Below, in pieces: positions 1-8,293 of a stretch of 64,000 bases of DNA. Position 1 is the stretch's first letter. The number at the start of each line of letters is the position of its first letter. The position numbers and the translations under genes are program-made. This DNA comes from Komagataeibacter xylinus (GTDB lineage: Bacteria; Pseudomonadota; Alphaproteobacteria; Acetobacterales; Acetobacteraceae), in the NCBI RefSeq assembly GCF_004302915.1, contig NZ_QQBI01000003.1, forward strand, positions 154,546-218,545, in the 5' to 3' direction. The notes under the pieces were generated by a model that worked only from the letters and a program-made list of their open reading frames with translations, made no database searches and was not told the DNA's origin.

Positions 1-733
1 TCACATCCGCATGGCTCAGGCCATTGGCGGCCAGCGCCTCATCCACCGAGGAAGACAGCTTGCCCACCGCATGGCGGAACACCTCGCGCCCGTTCATGCG
101 CAGGTGGGCGGGTTTGTCATGCTGGCCCGTCGCGCCATCGACAAAAAGCAGGTCGCCATAGCGGCCATCGGAATGCAGGTGGGTGGACAGGATGCCCGCC
201 TCCCCCGCCGCGTCATCCGCGCCGGTCAGGAATACCGCCCCTGCCCCATCGCCGAACAGCACGTAGGTGCCCCGGTCTGTTTTATCGAGAATGCGGGAAT
301 AGACTTCGCTGCCAATGACCAGTGCCGAACGCGCCTGCCCGCTGCGAATGAGCGAATCGGCCATGGACAGCGCATAGATGAAGCCCGAGCACGCAGCGGC
401 AAGGTCAAAGCCAAAGCCGCCGGTCATGCCCAGTTCGGCCTGCACCCGCACGGCAGTAGAGGGGAAGGCCTGGTCGGGCGTGCTGGTCGCGACAATGACG
501 GCATCGACATCATCAGGCGTGGCACCGGCATAATCCAGCGCCTGCCGGGCGGCCTGGGCGGCCATGGAAACGGCGGTATCGTTCTCGCCCGCCATGTGGC
601 GCTGGGCGATTCCCGTGCGGGCGCGAATCCATTCATCCGATGTATCGAGCCAGGTGGCCAGTTCATCGTTGGTAACGATCCGCTCGGGCAGGTAACCGCC
701 AAAACCGGACAGAAGCGAGCGTTTCGCCGTCAT
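1..733 (-). CDS. fabH: 3-oxoacyl-ACP synthase III (KAS III), C-terminus outside window
   Basis: FabH condenses acetyl-CoA with malonyl-ACP to start type II fatty acid synthesis in the cytosol. The reading frame begins MTAKRSLLSGFGGYLPE at an ATG and runs off the left edge, so about 244 residues are visible out of a usual 320-330. The thiolase-fold active-site motif AAACSGF, with the nucleophilic cysteine, is present near residue 115. The C-terminal His and Asn catalytic residues lie outside the window. It is the last visible gene of rpmF-plsX-fabH, an order widely conserved in proteobacteria that links ribosome and lipid synthesis. The identification is secure. Confidence 0.95.
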   Translation of the reverse strand, partial: MTAKRSLLSGFGGYLPERIVTNDELATWLDTSDEWIRARTGIAQRHMAGENDTAVSMAAQAARQALDYAGATPDDVDAVIVATSTPDQAFPSTAVRVQAELGMTGGFGFDLAAACSGFIYALSMADSLIRSGQARSALVIGSEVYSRILDKTDRGTYVLFGDGAGAVFLTGADDAAGEAGILSTHLHSDGRYGDLLFVDGATGQHDKPAHLRMNGREVFRHAVGKLSSSVDEALAANGLSHADV

Positions 734-822
734 GCCTGTTTTTCCACCACTATCATTTCATATGCACGGGCGGGCGCAGGCAGGTGCAACCTGCTGACCC
801 CGCTCCGGCTGTTATTGCCGCA

Positions 823-1911
823 TCAGGATGCAGGGACCGTCTGCGACGGGTCGGACGCCTTGACGGCGGTGAGGCTTTCCATGTGCCCGAGGCGCTCGCG
901 GATGCTGTCGGTAAAGCGGTGGGTGACCATGTCCATCGCCACGTCAACCGCCGCGGCAAAGCCTTCGGCATCCGTGCCGCCATGCGACTTGACCACAACC
1001 CCGTTCAGCCCCACGAATACCGCGCCATTATAGCGGCGCGGGTCGAGCCATTCCTTCATCCGCTCAAGCCCGGGGCGCACCAGCAGGTAACCGATCCGGC
1101 CCAGCAGGCTGGAGGTGAAGACCTGCCGCAGCAGCGTGAACGCCATTTTCAGCGCGCCCTCGCCCGTTTTCAGCGCGACATTGCCGGTAAAGCCGTCCGT
1201 CACCACCACATCGGTCGTGCCGGCGGTGATGTCATGGCCTTCCACAAAGCCGTGGAACTGGCGGGCAAGCGAACTGTTGCGCAGCACTTCCGCCGCCTGG
1301 CGCAGGCGCTCGTCGCCCTTGAGCTCCTCGGAGCCGACATTGAGCAGCCCGATGGTGGGCGCGGGCAGGCCGAGCACCGCCTTGGCGAAGGCCTCGCCCA
1401 TGATGGCGAACTCGACCAGGTTGCGCCAGTCGCACGAGACGTTGGCGCCAAGGTCGAGCATGACCACGTCACCCCGCGTGGTGGGGCTGATGGCGGCCAT
1501 GGCCGGGCGGGTAATGCCGGGAAGGGTTTTGACCACAATCTTGGCCAGCGCCAGCATCGCGCCACTGTTGCCAGCGGAAACGACGCCCTGCGCCTCGCCC
1601 TGTGATACCGCATCCATGGCCAGCCGCATGGAGGAATCGCGCACGCGCAGGGCTGCGGTGGGCTTCATGTCCATGGGAATGGCCGAATTGGCCGGACGGA
1701 TTGTGCAGATGGCGGCCGCGCGCGGATGGCGGGCCAGAAGGCCGGACAACGTCGCCTCATCGCCAACCAGAAGAATCCTGGCTGAAGGATGTCGGTCTGC
1801 CGCAATCGCCAGTCCGGCCACTACAACTTCCGGACCACCATCCCCGCCCATGCCATCAATGGCAAGGGTGTAAGGCCCAGTCTCGGAAAAGGAGGAACCT
1901 GTCTCGCTCAT
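823..1911 (-). CDS. plsX: phosphate acyltransferase PlsX
   Basis: PlsX converts acyl-ACP to acyl-phosphate, the donor for PlsY in the first acylation of glycerol-3-phosphate. The protein is 362 residues, within the normal range. It starts MSETGSSFSETGPYTLAIDGMGGDGGPE; the AIDGMGGDGGP segment is the family's N-terminal signature. The ATG start has the purine-rich stretch AAAGGAGG... upstream on the minus strand only weakly placed, so a few residues of uncertainty remain. It lies between rpmF and fabH on the same strand, about 90 bp before fabH, consistent with one operon. Confidence 0.95.
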   Translation of the reverse strand: MSETGSSFSETGPYTLAIDGMGGDGGPEVVVAGLAIAADRHPSARILLVGDEATLSGLLARHPRAAAICTIRPANSAIPMDMKPTAALRVRDSSMRLAMDAVSQGEAQGVVSAGNSGAMLALAKIVVKTLPGITRPAMAAISPTTRGDVVMLDLGANVSCDWRNLVEFAIMGEAFAKAVLGLPAPTIGLLNVGSEELKGDERLRQAAEVLRNSSLARQFHGFVEGHDITAGTTDVVVTDGFTGNVALKTGEGALKMAFTLLRQVFTSSLLGRIGYLLVRPGLERMKEWLDPRRYNGAVFVGLNGVVVKSHGGTDAEGFAAAVDVAMDMVTHRFTDSIRERLGHMESLTAVKASDPSQTVPAS

Positions 1912-1949
1912 GCTCGTCTTGTGCCGGGTAAGAAAGGAACGCGCAAGAT

Positions 1950-1983
1950 CGGGGAATACACTTTGAAAAGATCATATTCCCCG
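1950..1983. other. hairpin between rpmF and plsX
   Basis: A 9-bp stem (GGGGAATA pairing with TATTCCCC plus one flanking C-G pair) encloses a 16-nt loop in the 166-bp rpmF-plsX gap. There is no adjacent T-run, so it is not a canonical terminator. It could be a processing or stabilising structure in the rpmF-plsX transcript; its function is unknown. Confidence 0.35.
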
Positions 1984-2077
1984 CGCGACCCGGACAGGAC
2001 GGCCCGAGGCCAGCCCGCCGGCGCGACCAAGCAGGGCCGCGCCGTTACCGGGTAATGACGCCTGTGGCGTCGTGTTA

Positions 2078-2281
2078 TCAGGCGCGGACCGCCGTCTTCA
2101 GCGCCTTGCCGGCGGAAGCGACTTCGCGGCCATCATAATGCCCGCAGTGGCTGCAGACGTGATGCGGGCGCTTGAGTTCGCCACAGTTGGAGCATTCCGC
2201 ATGCGCCGGAACACTCAGCGCAGCGTGGCTGCGACGCATGCCACGACGGGACGGCGAGGTTTTTCTCTTGGGTACAGCCAT
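2078..2281 (-). CDS. rpmF: 50S ribosomal protein L32
   Basis: L32 is a small protein of the large ribosomal subunit. The 67-residue product starts [19 protein letters not shown], the typical basic L32 N-terminus. It then shows a zinc-ribbon pattern, CSNCGELK followed by CSHCGHYDG, so this is the Cys4 (zinc-binding) form. It is followed by plsX and fabH and preceded by a DUF177 gene, the usual order for this locus. Confidence 0.97.
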   Translation of the reverse strand: MAVPKRKTSPSRRGMRRSHAALSVPAHAECSNCGELKRPHHVCSHCGHYDGREVASAGKALKTAVRA

Positions 2282-2452
2282 GGGCCCGGGCCCCTCCGAT
2301 CTGGATCACAACCGGCAGGCACACCCTCGTGGCGTTACACCGGTCAGTTATCAATAATTGAGGGGGGCGCTCTAGCAGACCATTTGCACTTGCACAAGGG
2401 ATTATGTGCATGAGCCATGGCGAGACACCCCCGCTCGCGCCTCTCCTTTGCG

Positions 2453-2983
2453 TCAGTTCTGCTTTTTTTTCAACTCGGCCAGAGCGGAAAAAGGCTGCCT
2501 GCGCGGGGTTTCTTCCGGAGCCCCCTCTTCGGTGCCCGCAAATTCGGCCGGAATTTCGCAGCCGGGCTTGTGCGGATAGGGATCGAGCGCGAGCGAAACC
2601 TCCTCCGCCGCGAGTTCGCCAAGGTCGATGGTATCGCGCTCGTAGGGCACTTCATCAATCGAGAACGGGTCGACCTCGTCGTCCTCCCTGAAACGCGCGG
2701 CAGGGATGCAGCGCACGGTGAACGATTCCGCCATCACATCCTCGAACGGCTCGAGGCTGACCACGCATTCCTGCGTGACATGGGCGGTCAGCCAGCCCTC
2801 GGCCAGCACCTCCCCGTCCTGCCCCGGCTTGAGCCGGTAGCGGCACGACAGGTTGCGCAGGCCGGGAATGCCGAAGCGGCGGGCCAGCGCGCGGCATTCG
2901 GTGTCTTTCGCCTCGATCACCGTTTCCATGCCCTGGACCGGGATGCGGCCCACGGCAAGCGGGCGGGAAAATTCTGCATCCAT
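2453..2983 (-). CDS. DUF177 (YceD-family) protein
   Basis: This is a DUF177/YceD family protein of 176 residues. The family is found upstream of rpmF in many bacteria and is linked to 23S rRNA accumulation and large-subunit assembly. The chosen ATG (MDAEFSRPLAVGRIP) has AGGAG 8 nt upstream; the frame is open further upstream but without a better ribosome site. Visible family features are a central CRYRLKPGQDGEVLAEG segment, VTQECVVSLEPFED, and an acidic stretch with DPFSIDEVPYERDTIDLGELAAEE. It is not itself an enzyme of known activity. It is transcribed toward rpmF and divergently from bamE. Confidence 0.88.
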   Translation of the reverse strand: MDAEFSRPLAVGRIPVQGMETVIEAKDTECRALARRFGIPGLRNLSCRYRLKPGQDGEVLAEGWLTAHVTQECVVSLEPFEDVMAESFTVRCIPAARFREDDEVDPFSIDEVPYERDTIDLGELAAEEVSLALDPYPHKPGCEIPAEFAGTEEGAPEETPRRQPFSALAELKKKQN

Positions 2984-3166
2984 CTCGTTAACTCCTGCAC
3001 ATGTGACCACGGGGGGCCCCCGTGTTGCGACGATGGTAAAAACATGGGGCTGGCGGGGTGTTTTTCCACCACCAGGGCGATCTGCGATTGACTTCATTTA
3101 CCCGATGGGGCACCGGGAAGACGAACCGCTTTGCGCCCTGCCCCATTTCAGGATATTTTTCCGACC

Positions 3167-3736
3167 ATGAGGTCACCCAAGGACAACCAGCTCCGCTCCC
3201 GTTCATTACGCGTGTTTTCGTGCGCTGTCATCGGGGCGGGGATCGCGCTGTCCGGATGCAGCGTTTTCAAGCCAAGCACCATGCAGCGCGGCTCGCTGGT
3301 CGAGGCGGATGACTACAACAAGCTCAAGATAGGCGAGACCTCACGCTCGGACGTGATGGACGCGCTCGGCTCGCCCACCGGCCATGCCACGTTTGATGAC
3401 AATACATGGCTCTATGTTTCCATGAAGCAGGTGCTGGCGCCCATCAGCTTCCCGCAGGTGGAAAAGCAGGAAGTGGTGGTGCTGACCTTCGACCAGGATG
3501 GCGTGCTACGCAACCTGCGCACGCTGCACAAGGATGACGCCCGCTACGTGACCATGATGCCGGGCAGGACCCCCACGCCGGGCACCAAGATCAACATCAT
3601 GCAGCAGATCCTGGGCAATGTGGGCCGCTACAACCCGCTCAGCCAGATGAGCAGCACCTATGGCGGCAGCACAGGCCCCATGAACAGCATGAACGGTGGC
3701 CCCGGCCATGGTGGCGCGGGCAATACCCTGCCCTGA
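3167..3736 (+). CDS. bamE: outer membrane assembly lipoprotein BamE (SmpA/OmlA)
   Basis: BamE is a periplasm-facing lipoprotein of the BAM complex that inserts beta-barrel proteins in the outer membrane. The 189-residue protein has a lipoprotein signal ending in IALSGC (lipobox, Cys near residue 28). A SmpA/OmlA domain follows: LKIGETSRSDVMDALGSPTG, then DNTWLYVSMK and VVVLTFDQDGVLRNL. The C-terminal tail, rich in Gly, Ser, Met and Asn (about 40 residues), is longer than in E. coli BamE and looks low-complexity. The ATG at 3167 was chosen over an in-frame upstream ATG because the signal peptide starts there. Confidence 0.93.
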   Translation: MRSPKDNQLRSRSLRVFSCAVIGAGIALSGCSVFKPSTMQRGSLVEADDYNKLKIGETSRSDVMDALGSPTGHATFDDNTWLYVSMKQVLAPISFPQVEKQEVVVLTFDQDGVLRNLRTLHKDDARYVTMMPGRTPTPGTKINIMQQILGNVGRYNPLSQMSSTYGGSTGPMNSMNGGPGHGGAGNTLP

Positions 3737-3759
3737 TGCCGTGCCTGCCAGGGCCACGC

Positions 3760-5157
3760 TCAGGCAGGCAGCTCGATCCTGACCCGCGCACCGCCAAGCG
3801 GCCCCGCCTCCAGCCCGATATGGCCGCCATGGGCATGGATGATGTCACGCGCGATGGCCAGGCCAAGCCCGGTGCCGCCTTCCTTGTCGCTCTCGAAGGC
3901 GCGGAACACGCTCTCGCGCCGGGCTTCCTCCACCCCGCAGCCGTTATCATCGATATACACGAACACCTGCTTGCGCCCGCGCTCGGCTGAAAGCTCGATC
4001 CGGGTGGCGTAATGCCGCGCGTTTTCCACCACGTTGTTCAGCACGCGGCGCAGGGCATTGCTGCGCCCGGTGATGCTCAGATCGGGCGGATTGACGAACC
4101 CGATGCACGCCTGCGCGCCCACGCGGCGCAGGGCGGCAACGCTTTCCTCGAACAGGTCTTCCACCCGGATGACCGTGGGCGTTTCCGCCCCTTCCCCGCG
4201 TGCAAATGACAGATACCCCTCGATCATATGCTCCATCTCCACGATATCACCGATCATGTCGGCAATATCGGGCTGAAGGTCCTCCGCACGGACCATGCCG
4301 GTGCGCGGAAACATGGCCAGTGAAAGCCGCAGGCGGGTGAGCGGGGTGCGCAGGTCATGCGAGACGCCGGCAAGCACGGTGGTGCGCTGCTCCACAAAGC
4401 GGTTGATGCGGTCGCGCATGCGGTTGAAGGCCACGGCGGCCTTGCGGATTTCCTGCGCGCCTTCGGGCACGATGGGCACCGTATCACGCCCCAGCCCGAA
4501 CAGTTCCGCCGCCCGCGCCAGCCTGCGGATGGCGCGCACCTGATTGCGCATGAACAGCGCCGCAATCAGGAACAGAAGCAGCGCACTGCCCGAGGCCCAC
4601 GCCACGAACAGCCACACTGGCGCCACGTCGAGCCGCTTGCGCAGGGCTACGACCTGCAGCACGCCAATAGGCGTCTGCACCAGGATCACGACACGACGGC
4701 GGGCCTTTTTCCAGTCGACAAAGGTGGGCCAGCGCACGCTGGCCTGCAGGTCACGGGCCAGGTCCTCGTCAATGGGGCCGAGCACGTGGTTCGAGCCGCG
4801 CCTTTCCAGGCTCTCCCCCTCATGCAGGGTCATGACCAGCCCGGCGCGATGGCCGGCATCCTCCAGAATCCACTTGCGGTCGGCGGGGGAAGGATAGCGC
4901 TCGAGCATGTCCAGCGTCATGGAGATGGTTGTGGCCATGTCAGATGACAGGCGGCGCGAGACGATCTGCAGGTAGTTGCCATAAAACAGTTCGAGCGAGA
5001 TGGCCTGCGTGGCCAGCAGCGGGATGAACCCGATCAGCAGCATCCGCCCCAGCAGGGAGCGTGGCAGGACGCGACGCGCCAGCCGCGCTCGCCACCGCGC
5101 CCAGCCTGCGGGGGCCTCGGGCGCGTATTCAGCGCCGGGTGCGGATTCCGTGCTCAT
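3760..5157 (-). CDS. EnvZ-like sensor histidine kinase
   Basis: This is an inner-membrane sensor kinase of 465 residues. Order of parts: a transmembrane helix (about 37-57, LLGRMLLIGFIPLLATQ), a periplasmic domain of about 120 residues, a second helix (VWLFVAWASGSALLLFLIAA), HAMP, a phosphoacceptor site GVSHDLRTPLTRLRL, the N-box NNVVENARHYA, the G1 box DDNGCGVEEA, and G2 [11 protein letters not shown]. The ATG at 5157 has AGAGGG 7 nt upstream, and the 7-residue-longer GTG start lacks this. No response regulator is adjacent; the OmpR-type regulator at 7403 is the likeliest partner, which is inference. The gene converges on bamE. Confidence 0.9.
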   Translation of the reverse strand: MSTESAPGAEYAPEAPAGWARWRARLARRVLPRSLLGRMLLIGFIPLLATQAISLELFYGNYLQIVSRRLSSDMATTISMTLDMLERYPSPADRKWILEDAGHRAGLVMTLHEGESLERRGSNHVLGPIDEDLARDLQASVRWPTFVDWKKARRRVVILVQTPIGVLQVVALRKRLDVAPVWLFVAWASGSALLLFLIAALFMRNQVRAIRRLARAAELFGLGRDTVPIVPEGAQEIRKAAVAFNRMRDRINRFVEQRTTVLAGVSHDLRTPLTRLRLSLAMFPRTGMVRAEDLQPDIADMIGDIVEMEHMIEGYLSFARGEGAETPTVIRVEDLFEESVAALRRVGAQACIGFVNPPDLSITGRSNALRRVLNNVVENARHYATRIELSAERGRKQVFVYIDDNGCGVEEARRESVFRAFESDKEGGTGLGLAIARDIIHAHGGHIGLEAGPLGGARVRIELPA

Positions 5158-5178
5158 GGCTTTTCCCTCTCCAGACAC

Positions 5179-5207
5179 AAAAAAACCGGCTTCCTTGCAG
5201 AAGCCGG
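5179..5207 (-). terminator. rho-independent terminator of rpsU
   Basis: The perfect 8-bp stem CCGGCTTC / GAAGCCGG with a 6-nt loop (5186-5207) is followed, on the minus strand, by seven T residues (5179-5185). It lies directly after rpsU and just before the histidine kinase start, so it separates the two transcripts. Confidence 0.85.
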
Positions 5208-5247
5208 CTTTCTGTGGGTCATGACCCGTATTCCGATACGCGAAGGA

Positions 5248-5451
5248 TCAGAAGCCTTCACGCTCAAGGCGCTTGCGCTCCATCTTGCGGGCGCGGCGCA
5301 CGGCTTCGGCTGCCTCGCGCGCCTTGCGCTCGGACGGCTTTTCATAGTGGCGACGCAGCTTCATTTCGCGGAAGATGCCTTCACGCTGCATTTTTTTCTT
5401 GAGGGCCTTGAGGGCCTGATCAACATTGTTGTCACGAACGAGAACCTGCAC
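5248..5451 (-). CDS. rpsU: 30S ribosomal protein S21
   Basis: S21 is a small basic protein of the 30S subunit needed for translation initiation. The product is 67 residues, [19 protein letters not shown] through a highly basic C-terminus with [16 protein letters not shown]. It starts at GTG: the homologous residue is the first of the family and no ATG is available nearby. An AGGAG site lies 11 nt upstream, a rather long spacing. The gene is divergent from a deformylase-COQ9 operon, matching the known habit of COQ9-family genes to be placed opposite rpsU. Confidence 0.96.
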   Translation of the reverse strand: MQVLVRDNNVDQALKALKKKMQREGIFREMKLRRHYEKPSERKAREAAEAVRRARKMERKRLEREGF

Positions 5452-5690
5452 TGGGTCGTCAACTCCTGATCTGCCATCCGGTATGGATGATCCATGAAAC
5501 TGAAACTTGGGGAACGTCCGCCCGAGGCCATTCCCTTCGTGCGATTCCCAAACGGGCCGCACCTATATCACACTCGCGCTGCGCAACACAAATCATTCCC
5601 GCATATCGGGGCGCATGAATTTTGGTGCTGCGCTTTGCGCACCAACGCTGTCATATACATGTTCCCCAAAACAGGAAGGCCTTTCGCTGC

Positions 5691-6221
5691 ATGACGCTGC
5701 TCAAGATCGCCCGCATGGGCCATCCGGTGCTGCTGCAACCAACACAGCCGGTAGCCGATACGCAGGCCCCCGCCATCCGCACGCTGGTAGCCGACATGAT
5801 CGAGACGATGCTCGATGCAGGGGGCGCGGGACTCGCGGCGCCACAGGTGCATCACGGGCTGGCGCTGTTCGTCTACCATGTGCCGCTGGCCCGCAGCACG
5901 GGCGAGGATGACCCGCCGCGGCCGCCTTCCGCCCTGATCAACCCCGTGCTGGAGCCGGTGGGCGATGAGATGGTGGACCGGCTGGAAGGCTGCCTGTCCA
6001 TTCCCGGCCTGCGGGGCTGGGTGCCGCGCCATGCCCGCGTGGCCTACAGGGGACTGGATGCGCACGGGCACGTGGTGCAAGGCGTTGCATCGGGCTTTCT
6101 GGCCAATGTATTGCAGCATGAATACGACCACCTGAACGGAATCCTCTACCCCATGCGCATGACCAACCTTGGCCGCATGGGCTTTGACAGCGAAATGGCC
6201 CGTTATGGAGAGCGCCCATGA
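5691..6221 (+). CDS. def: peptide deformylase
   Basis: Peptide deformylase removes the formyl group from nascent N-terminal methionine using a metal ion. All three family motifs are present in this 176-residue protein: GAGLAAPQ (motif 1), EGCLS (motif 2, metal-binding Cys) and QHEYDHLNG (motif 3, metal-binding His pair and catalytic Glu). The ATG at 5691 is preceded by AGGAAGG. It overlaps the following COQ9 gene by 4 bp. A second def gene is common in alphaproteobacteria, so this need not be the only copy. Confidence 0.95.
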   Translation: MTLLKIARMGHPVLLQPTQPVADTQAPAIRTLVADMIETMLDAGGAGLAAPQVHHGLALFVYHVPLARSTGEDDPPRPPSALINPVLEPVGDEMVDRLEGCLSIPGLRGWVPRHARVAYRGLDAHGHVVQGVASGFLANVLQHEYDHLNGILYPMRMTNLGRMGFDSEMARYGERP

Positions 6222-6841
6222 ACCCTTCCGCCCTGGTTGCCCGCGCGGCGGCGTGCCTGCATCCGCCCGCCATAACGCATTCACCACAAGGTGATGCGCT
6301 GCTCCACCGTTTCCTGGCCGATTCGCGCGCAGGCGCCCACGCCTGGACACCGGCGCTGCTGCGGCAATGCGCCGGGCCGGATTCGGACCTGCTGTTTCCC
6401 GGTGGCATGGCGGAACTGGCCGCGGCCTGCTTCGACCTGATGGACCGCGACATGCTGGGCCATGCCCACACCTTCCGCAGCCGCAAGATCAGCCGCCGGG
6501 TGCGCGCGGCCATCCTGTTCCGGCTGGAACGCGCCGCCCCCCACCGCGCGGCCATAAGGCAGGCGCTGGCGGTGCTGCTGGTGCCCACCCATGCCCGCAG
6601 CCTGGCCCATGTGCTGGGCCGCAGCGTCAATGCGATATGGGAGGCGGCGGGTGATTCCTCCACCGGCTTCACCTACATGACCAAGCGGCTGAGCCTGAGC
6701 GGGGTCTATGTCGCCACCCTGCTGTTCTGGCTCACGCGCGGGGGCAACCCGGCCTCGGTGGAGGAATTCCTTGACCGCAGGCTTGCCGAGATCGGGCGCA
6801 TCACCCGCCTGCGCAACCGGCTGGCCGGCCGCATCGCCTGA
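6218..6841 (+). CDS. COQ9 family protein (rpsU-divergent family)
   Basis: COQ9 proteins bind lipids and assist ubiquinone synthesis, presenting intermediates to the hydroxylase COQ7. The 207-residue protein has the family's C-terminal core, with FTYMTKRLSLSGVYVATLLFWL (written here in two parts: FTYMTKRLSLS and GVYVATLLFWL), then a short LDRRLAEIGRI helix. The family is also known as the rpsU-divergently transcribed family, and rpsU lies divergently one gene away here. Translation is coupled to the deformylase by an ATGA overlap. A role in ubiquinone synthesis fits the respiratory periplasmic oxidases of acetic acid bacteria; that link is inference. Confidence 0.85.
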   Translation: MNPSALVARAAACLHPPAITHSPQGDALLHRFLADSRAGAHAWTPALLRQCAGPDSDLLFPGGMAELAAACFDLMDRDMLGHAHTFRSRKISRRVRAAILFRLERAAPHRAAIRQALAVLLVPTHARSLAHVLGRSVNAIWEAAGDSSTGFTYMTKRLSLSGVYVATLLFWLTRGGNPASVEEFLDRRLAEIGRITRLRNRLAGRIA

Positions 6842-6857
6842 CGCCCAGCCGCCTGCC

Positions 6858-7406
6858 ATGACCACCCCGCCCCGGCCGCCTGCTGCGCGCCCTGCCCCTG
6901 TGGCGGGCGCGGGCGTGGAACTCCTGTTCCTGCGCGATGAGGACATGCGCCAGGCGCAGGAACTGCTGCTGCTGGCCTGCCGCGCCTTTGGCAACGTGAT
7001 CGACCCGGCCCTGCAGGAATACGGGCTGGGCCACGCGCATTACCGCATCATGCAGACCGTGGCGCTGCAGCCGGGCATTGCCGTGGGCGCGCTGCTTGAT
7101 GTGCTGGGCATTACCAAGCAGAGCATGAGCCGCACGCTGGGCGAACTGGTGGCCCATGGCCTGCTGCGCCACGAAACCACGCCACAGGACCGCAGGCGGC
7201 GCTGCCTTTACCTGAGCGCGCGCGGGGCGGAGATTGAAACCCGACTCTTTTCGCTGCAACGTGAAGTGCTGCTACGGGTGTACCGCAATGCGGGGGGGCG
7301 GGCGGTTGACGGTTTTCGCCGCGTCATGCGCGGCCTGATAGACGAATCGGCCACGCCCGGCGTATCCACCGATGCCTTTCACCCTCCTGACCGGAGTTCT
7401 TCATGA
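6858..7406 (+). CDS. MarR-family transcriptional regulator
   Basis: This is a MarR-type winged-helix regulator of 182 residues. The core contains LGHAHYRIMQTVALQPG, a recognition region with LLDVLGITKQSMSRTLGELVAHGLL, broken as LLDVLGITKQSM and SRTLGELVAHGLL, and the wing TTPQDRRRRCLYLSARG. The start ATG gives an N-terminal proline/alanine-rich tail before the domain. It overlaps the response-regulator gene by 4 bp. A MarR protein translated together with an OmpR-type regulator recalls the petP-petR pair of Rhodobacter capsulatus; the resemblance is in arrangement and I infer, not prove, equivalence. Confidence 0.9.
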   Translation: MTTPPRPPAARPAPVAGAGVELLFLRDEDMRQAQELLLLACRAFGNVIDPALQEYGLGHAHYRIMQTVALQPGIAVGALLDVLGITKQSMSRTLGELVAHGLLRHETTPQDRRRRCLYLSARGAEIETRLFSLQREVLLRVYRNAGGRAVDGFRRVMRGLIDESATPGVSTDAFHPPDRSSS

Positions 7407-8140
7407 TCCAGACGGCCTGCGATTCCGCCCTCCCCCACGACAGCATGATCATGGATGCCCATGTAGTGGTGGTGGATGATGACCCCCGCCTGCGCCGCCT
7501 GCTGCACCGTTACCTCAGCGAGCAGGGCTTTCGGGTCAGCGCCGCGTGCTCGGCGCAGGAGGCGCGGCAGGTGCTGGGCTTCATGCAGCCTGATGCGCTG
7601 GTGCTCGACATTACCATGCCGGGGGAAAACGGGCTGGAACTGACGCGCGAGCTGCGGCGCGACAACCTGAACTTTCCCATCCTGCTGCTCACCGCACGCG
7701 GCGAGCCGGAAGACCGGATCATCGGCCTCGAAGCCGGGGCCGATGACTATCTGGCCAAGCCGTTCGAGCCGCGTGAGCTGCTGCTGCGGCTCAAGGCGCA
7801 TCTGCGCCGCTTCGTGCCGCCCGCACCAAGCAGCAACCTGCGCATCGTGCGGCTGGGCGAGCTGGAGTTCGACCCCGTGCGGGGGCTTTTGTCGAATGCG
7901 GAGGGAATCGTGCACCTGACAGGCGGCGAATCGGCACTGCTCTCGGTGCTGGCCCGCCACCCCAACGAGATCCTGTCGCGCACCGCCATCGCCAGCACGC
8001 TGGACATGGAGGAAATTGGCGAGCGTGCCGTGGATGTGCAGGTAACCCGCCTGCGCCGCCGCATCGAGCCCGACCCCAAGGAGCCCCGCTTTTTGCAGAC
8101 CGTGCGCGGCAAGGGCTACGTGCTCAAGCCAGGATTGTGA
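7403..8140 (+). CDS. OmpR-family response regulator
   Basis: This is a two-component DNA-binding regulator of 245 residues. The receiver domain (about 18-130) shows VVVVDDDPRLRRLL (acidic pocket), ALVLDITMPGENG (phosphoacceptor Asp), LLLTARGE and LAKPFEPRELL. The winged-helix output domain (about 150-240) ends with VDVQVTRLRRRIEPDPKEPRF and VRGKGYVLKP, the trans_reg_C signature (quoted in shorter parts). It is coupled to the MarR gene by an ATGA overlap. The orphan EnvZ-like kinase at 3760-5157 is the likeliest partner. Confidence 0.92.
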   Translation: MIQTACDSALPHDSMIMDAHVVVVDDDPRLRRLLHRYLSEQGFRVSAACSAQEARQVLGFMQPDALVLDITMPGENGLELTRELRRDNLNFPILLLTARGEPEDRIIGLEAGADDYLAKPFEPRELLLRLKAHLRRFVPPAPSSNLRIVRLGELEFDPVRGLLSNAEGIVHLTGGESALLSVLARHPNEILSRTAIASTLDMEEIGERAVDVQVTRLRRRIEPDPKEPRFLQTVRGKGYVLKPGL

Positions 8141-8148
8141 AAAGGTAA

Positions 8149-8224
8149 AAGTTTTTGGGTGCAGCCCTTTTTCAAAAAGGCTGCGTTCCTTGAAGCTTTT
8201 TGAAAAAAGCTTCACCAAAAACTT
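8149..8224 (+). repeat. dispersed palindromic repeat, copy A (complete)
   Basis: This is a complete copy of a repeat seen at least nine times in the window. Outer arms AAGTTTTTGG and CACCAAAAACTT can pair. Inside lie two hairpins: GCAGCC...GGCTGC (8161-8184) and GAAGCTTTTT / GAAAAAAGCTTC (8192-8213). The whole could fold as a three-way junction. It sits immediately after the response-regulator stop and upstream, in convergent orientation, of the leuB terminator. Confidence 0.85.
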
Positions 8225-8241
8225 CCATTCGTTATTCCAAA

Positions 8242-8274
8242 TAAAAAGCCCGGCATGAACATCATGCCGGGCTT
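8242..8274 (-). terminator. rho-independent terminator of leuB
   Basis: A perfect 13-bp stem (AAGCCCGGCATGA / TCATGCCGGGCTT) with a 3-nt loop lies at 8246-8274. It is followed on the minus strand by TTTTATTT. It ends the leu transcript 20 bp after the leuB stop. Confidence 0.9.
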
Positions 8275-8293
8275 CCTGGTAAGGGGGGTTTAA

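Noticed and set aside
784..1605. 273-codon plus-strand open frame opposite plsX
   Set aside because: Shadow of plsX, with no start signal or recognisable domain.
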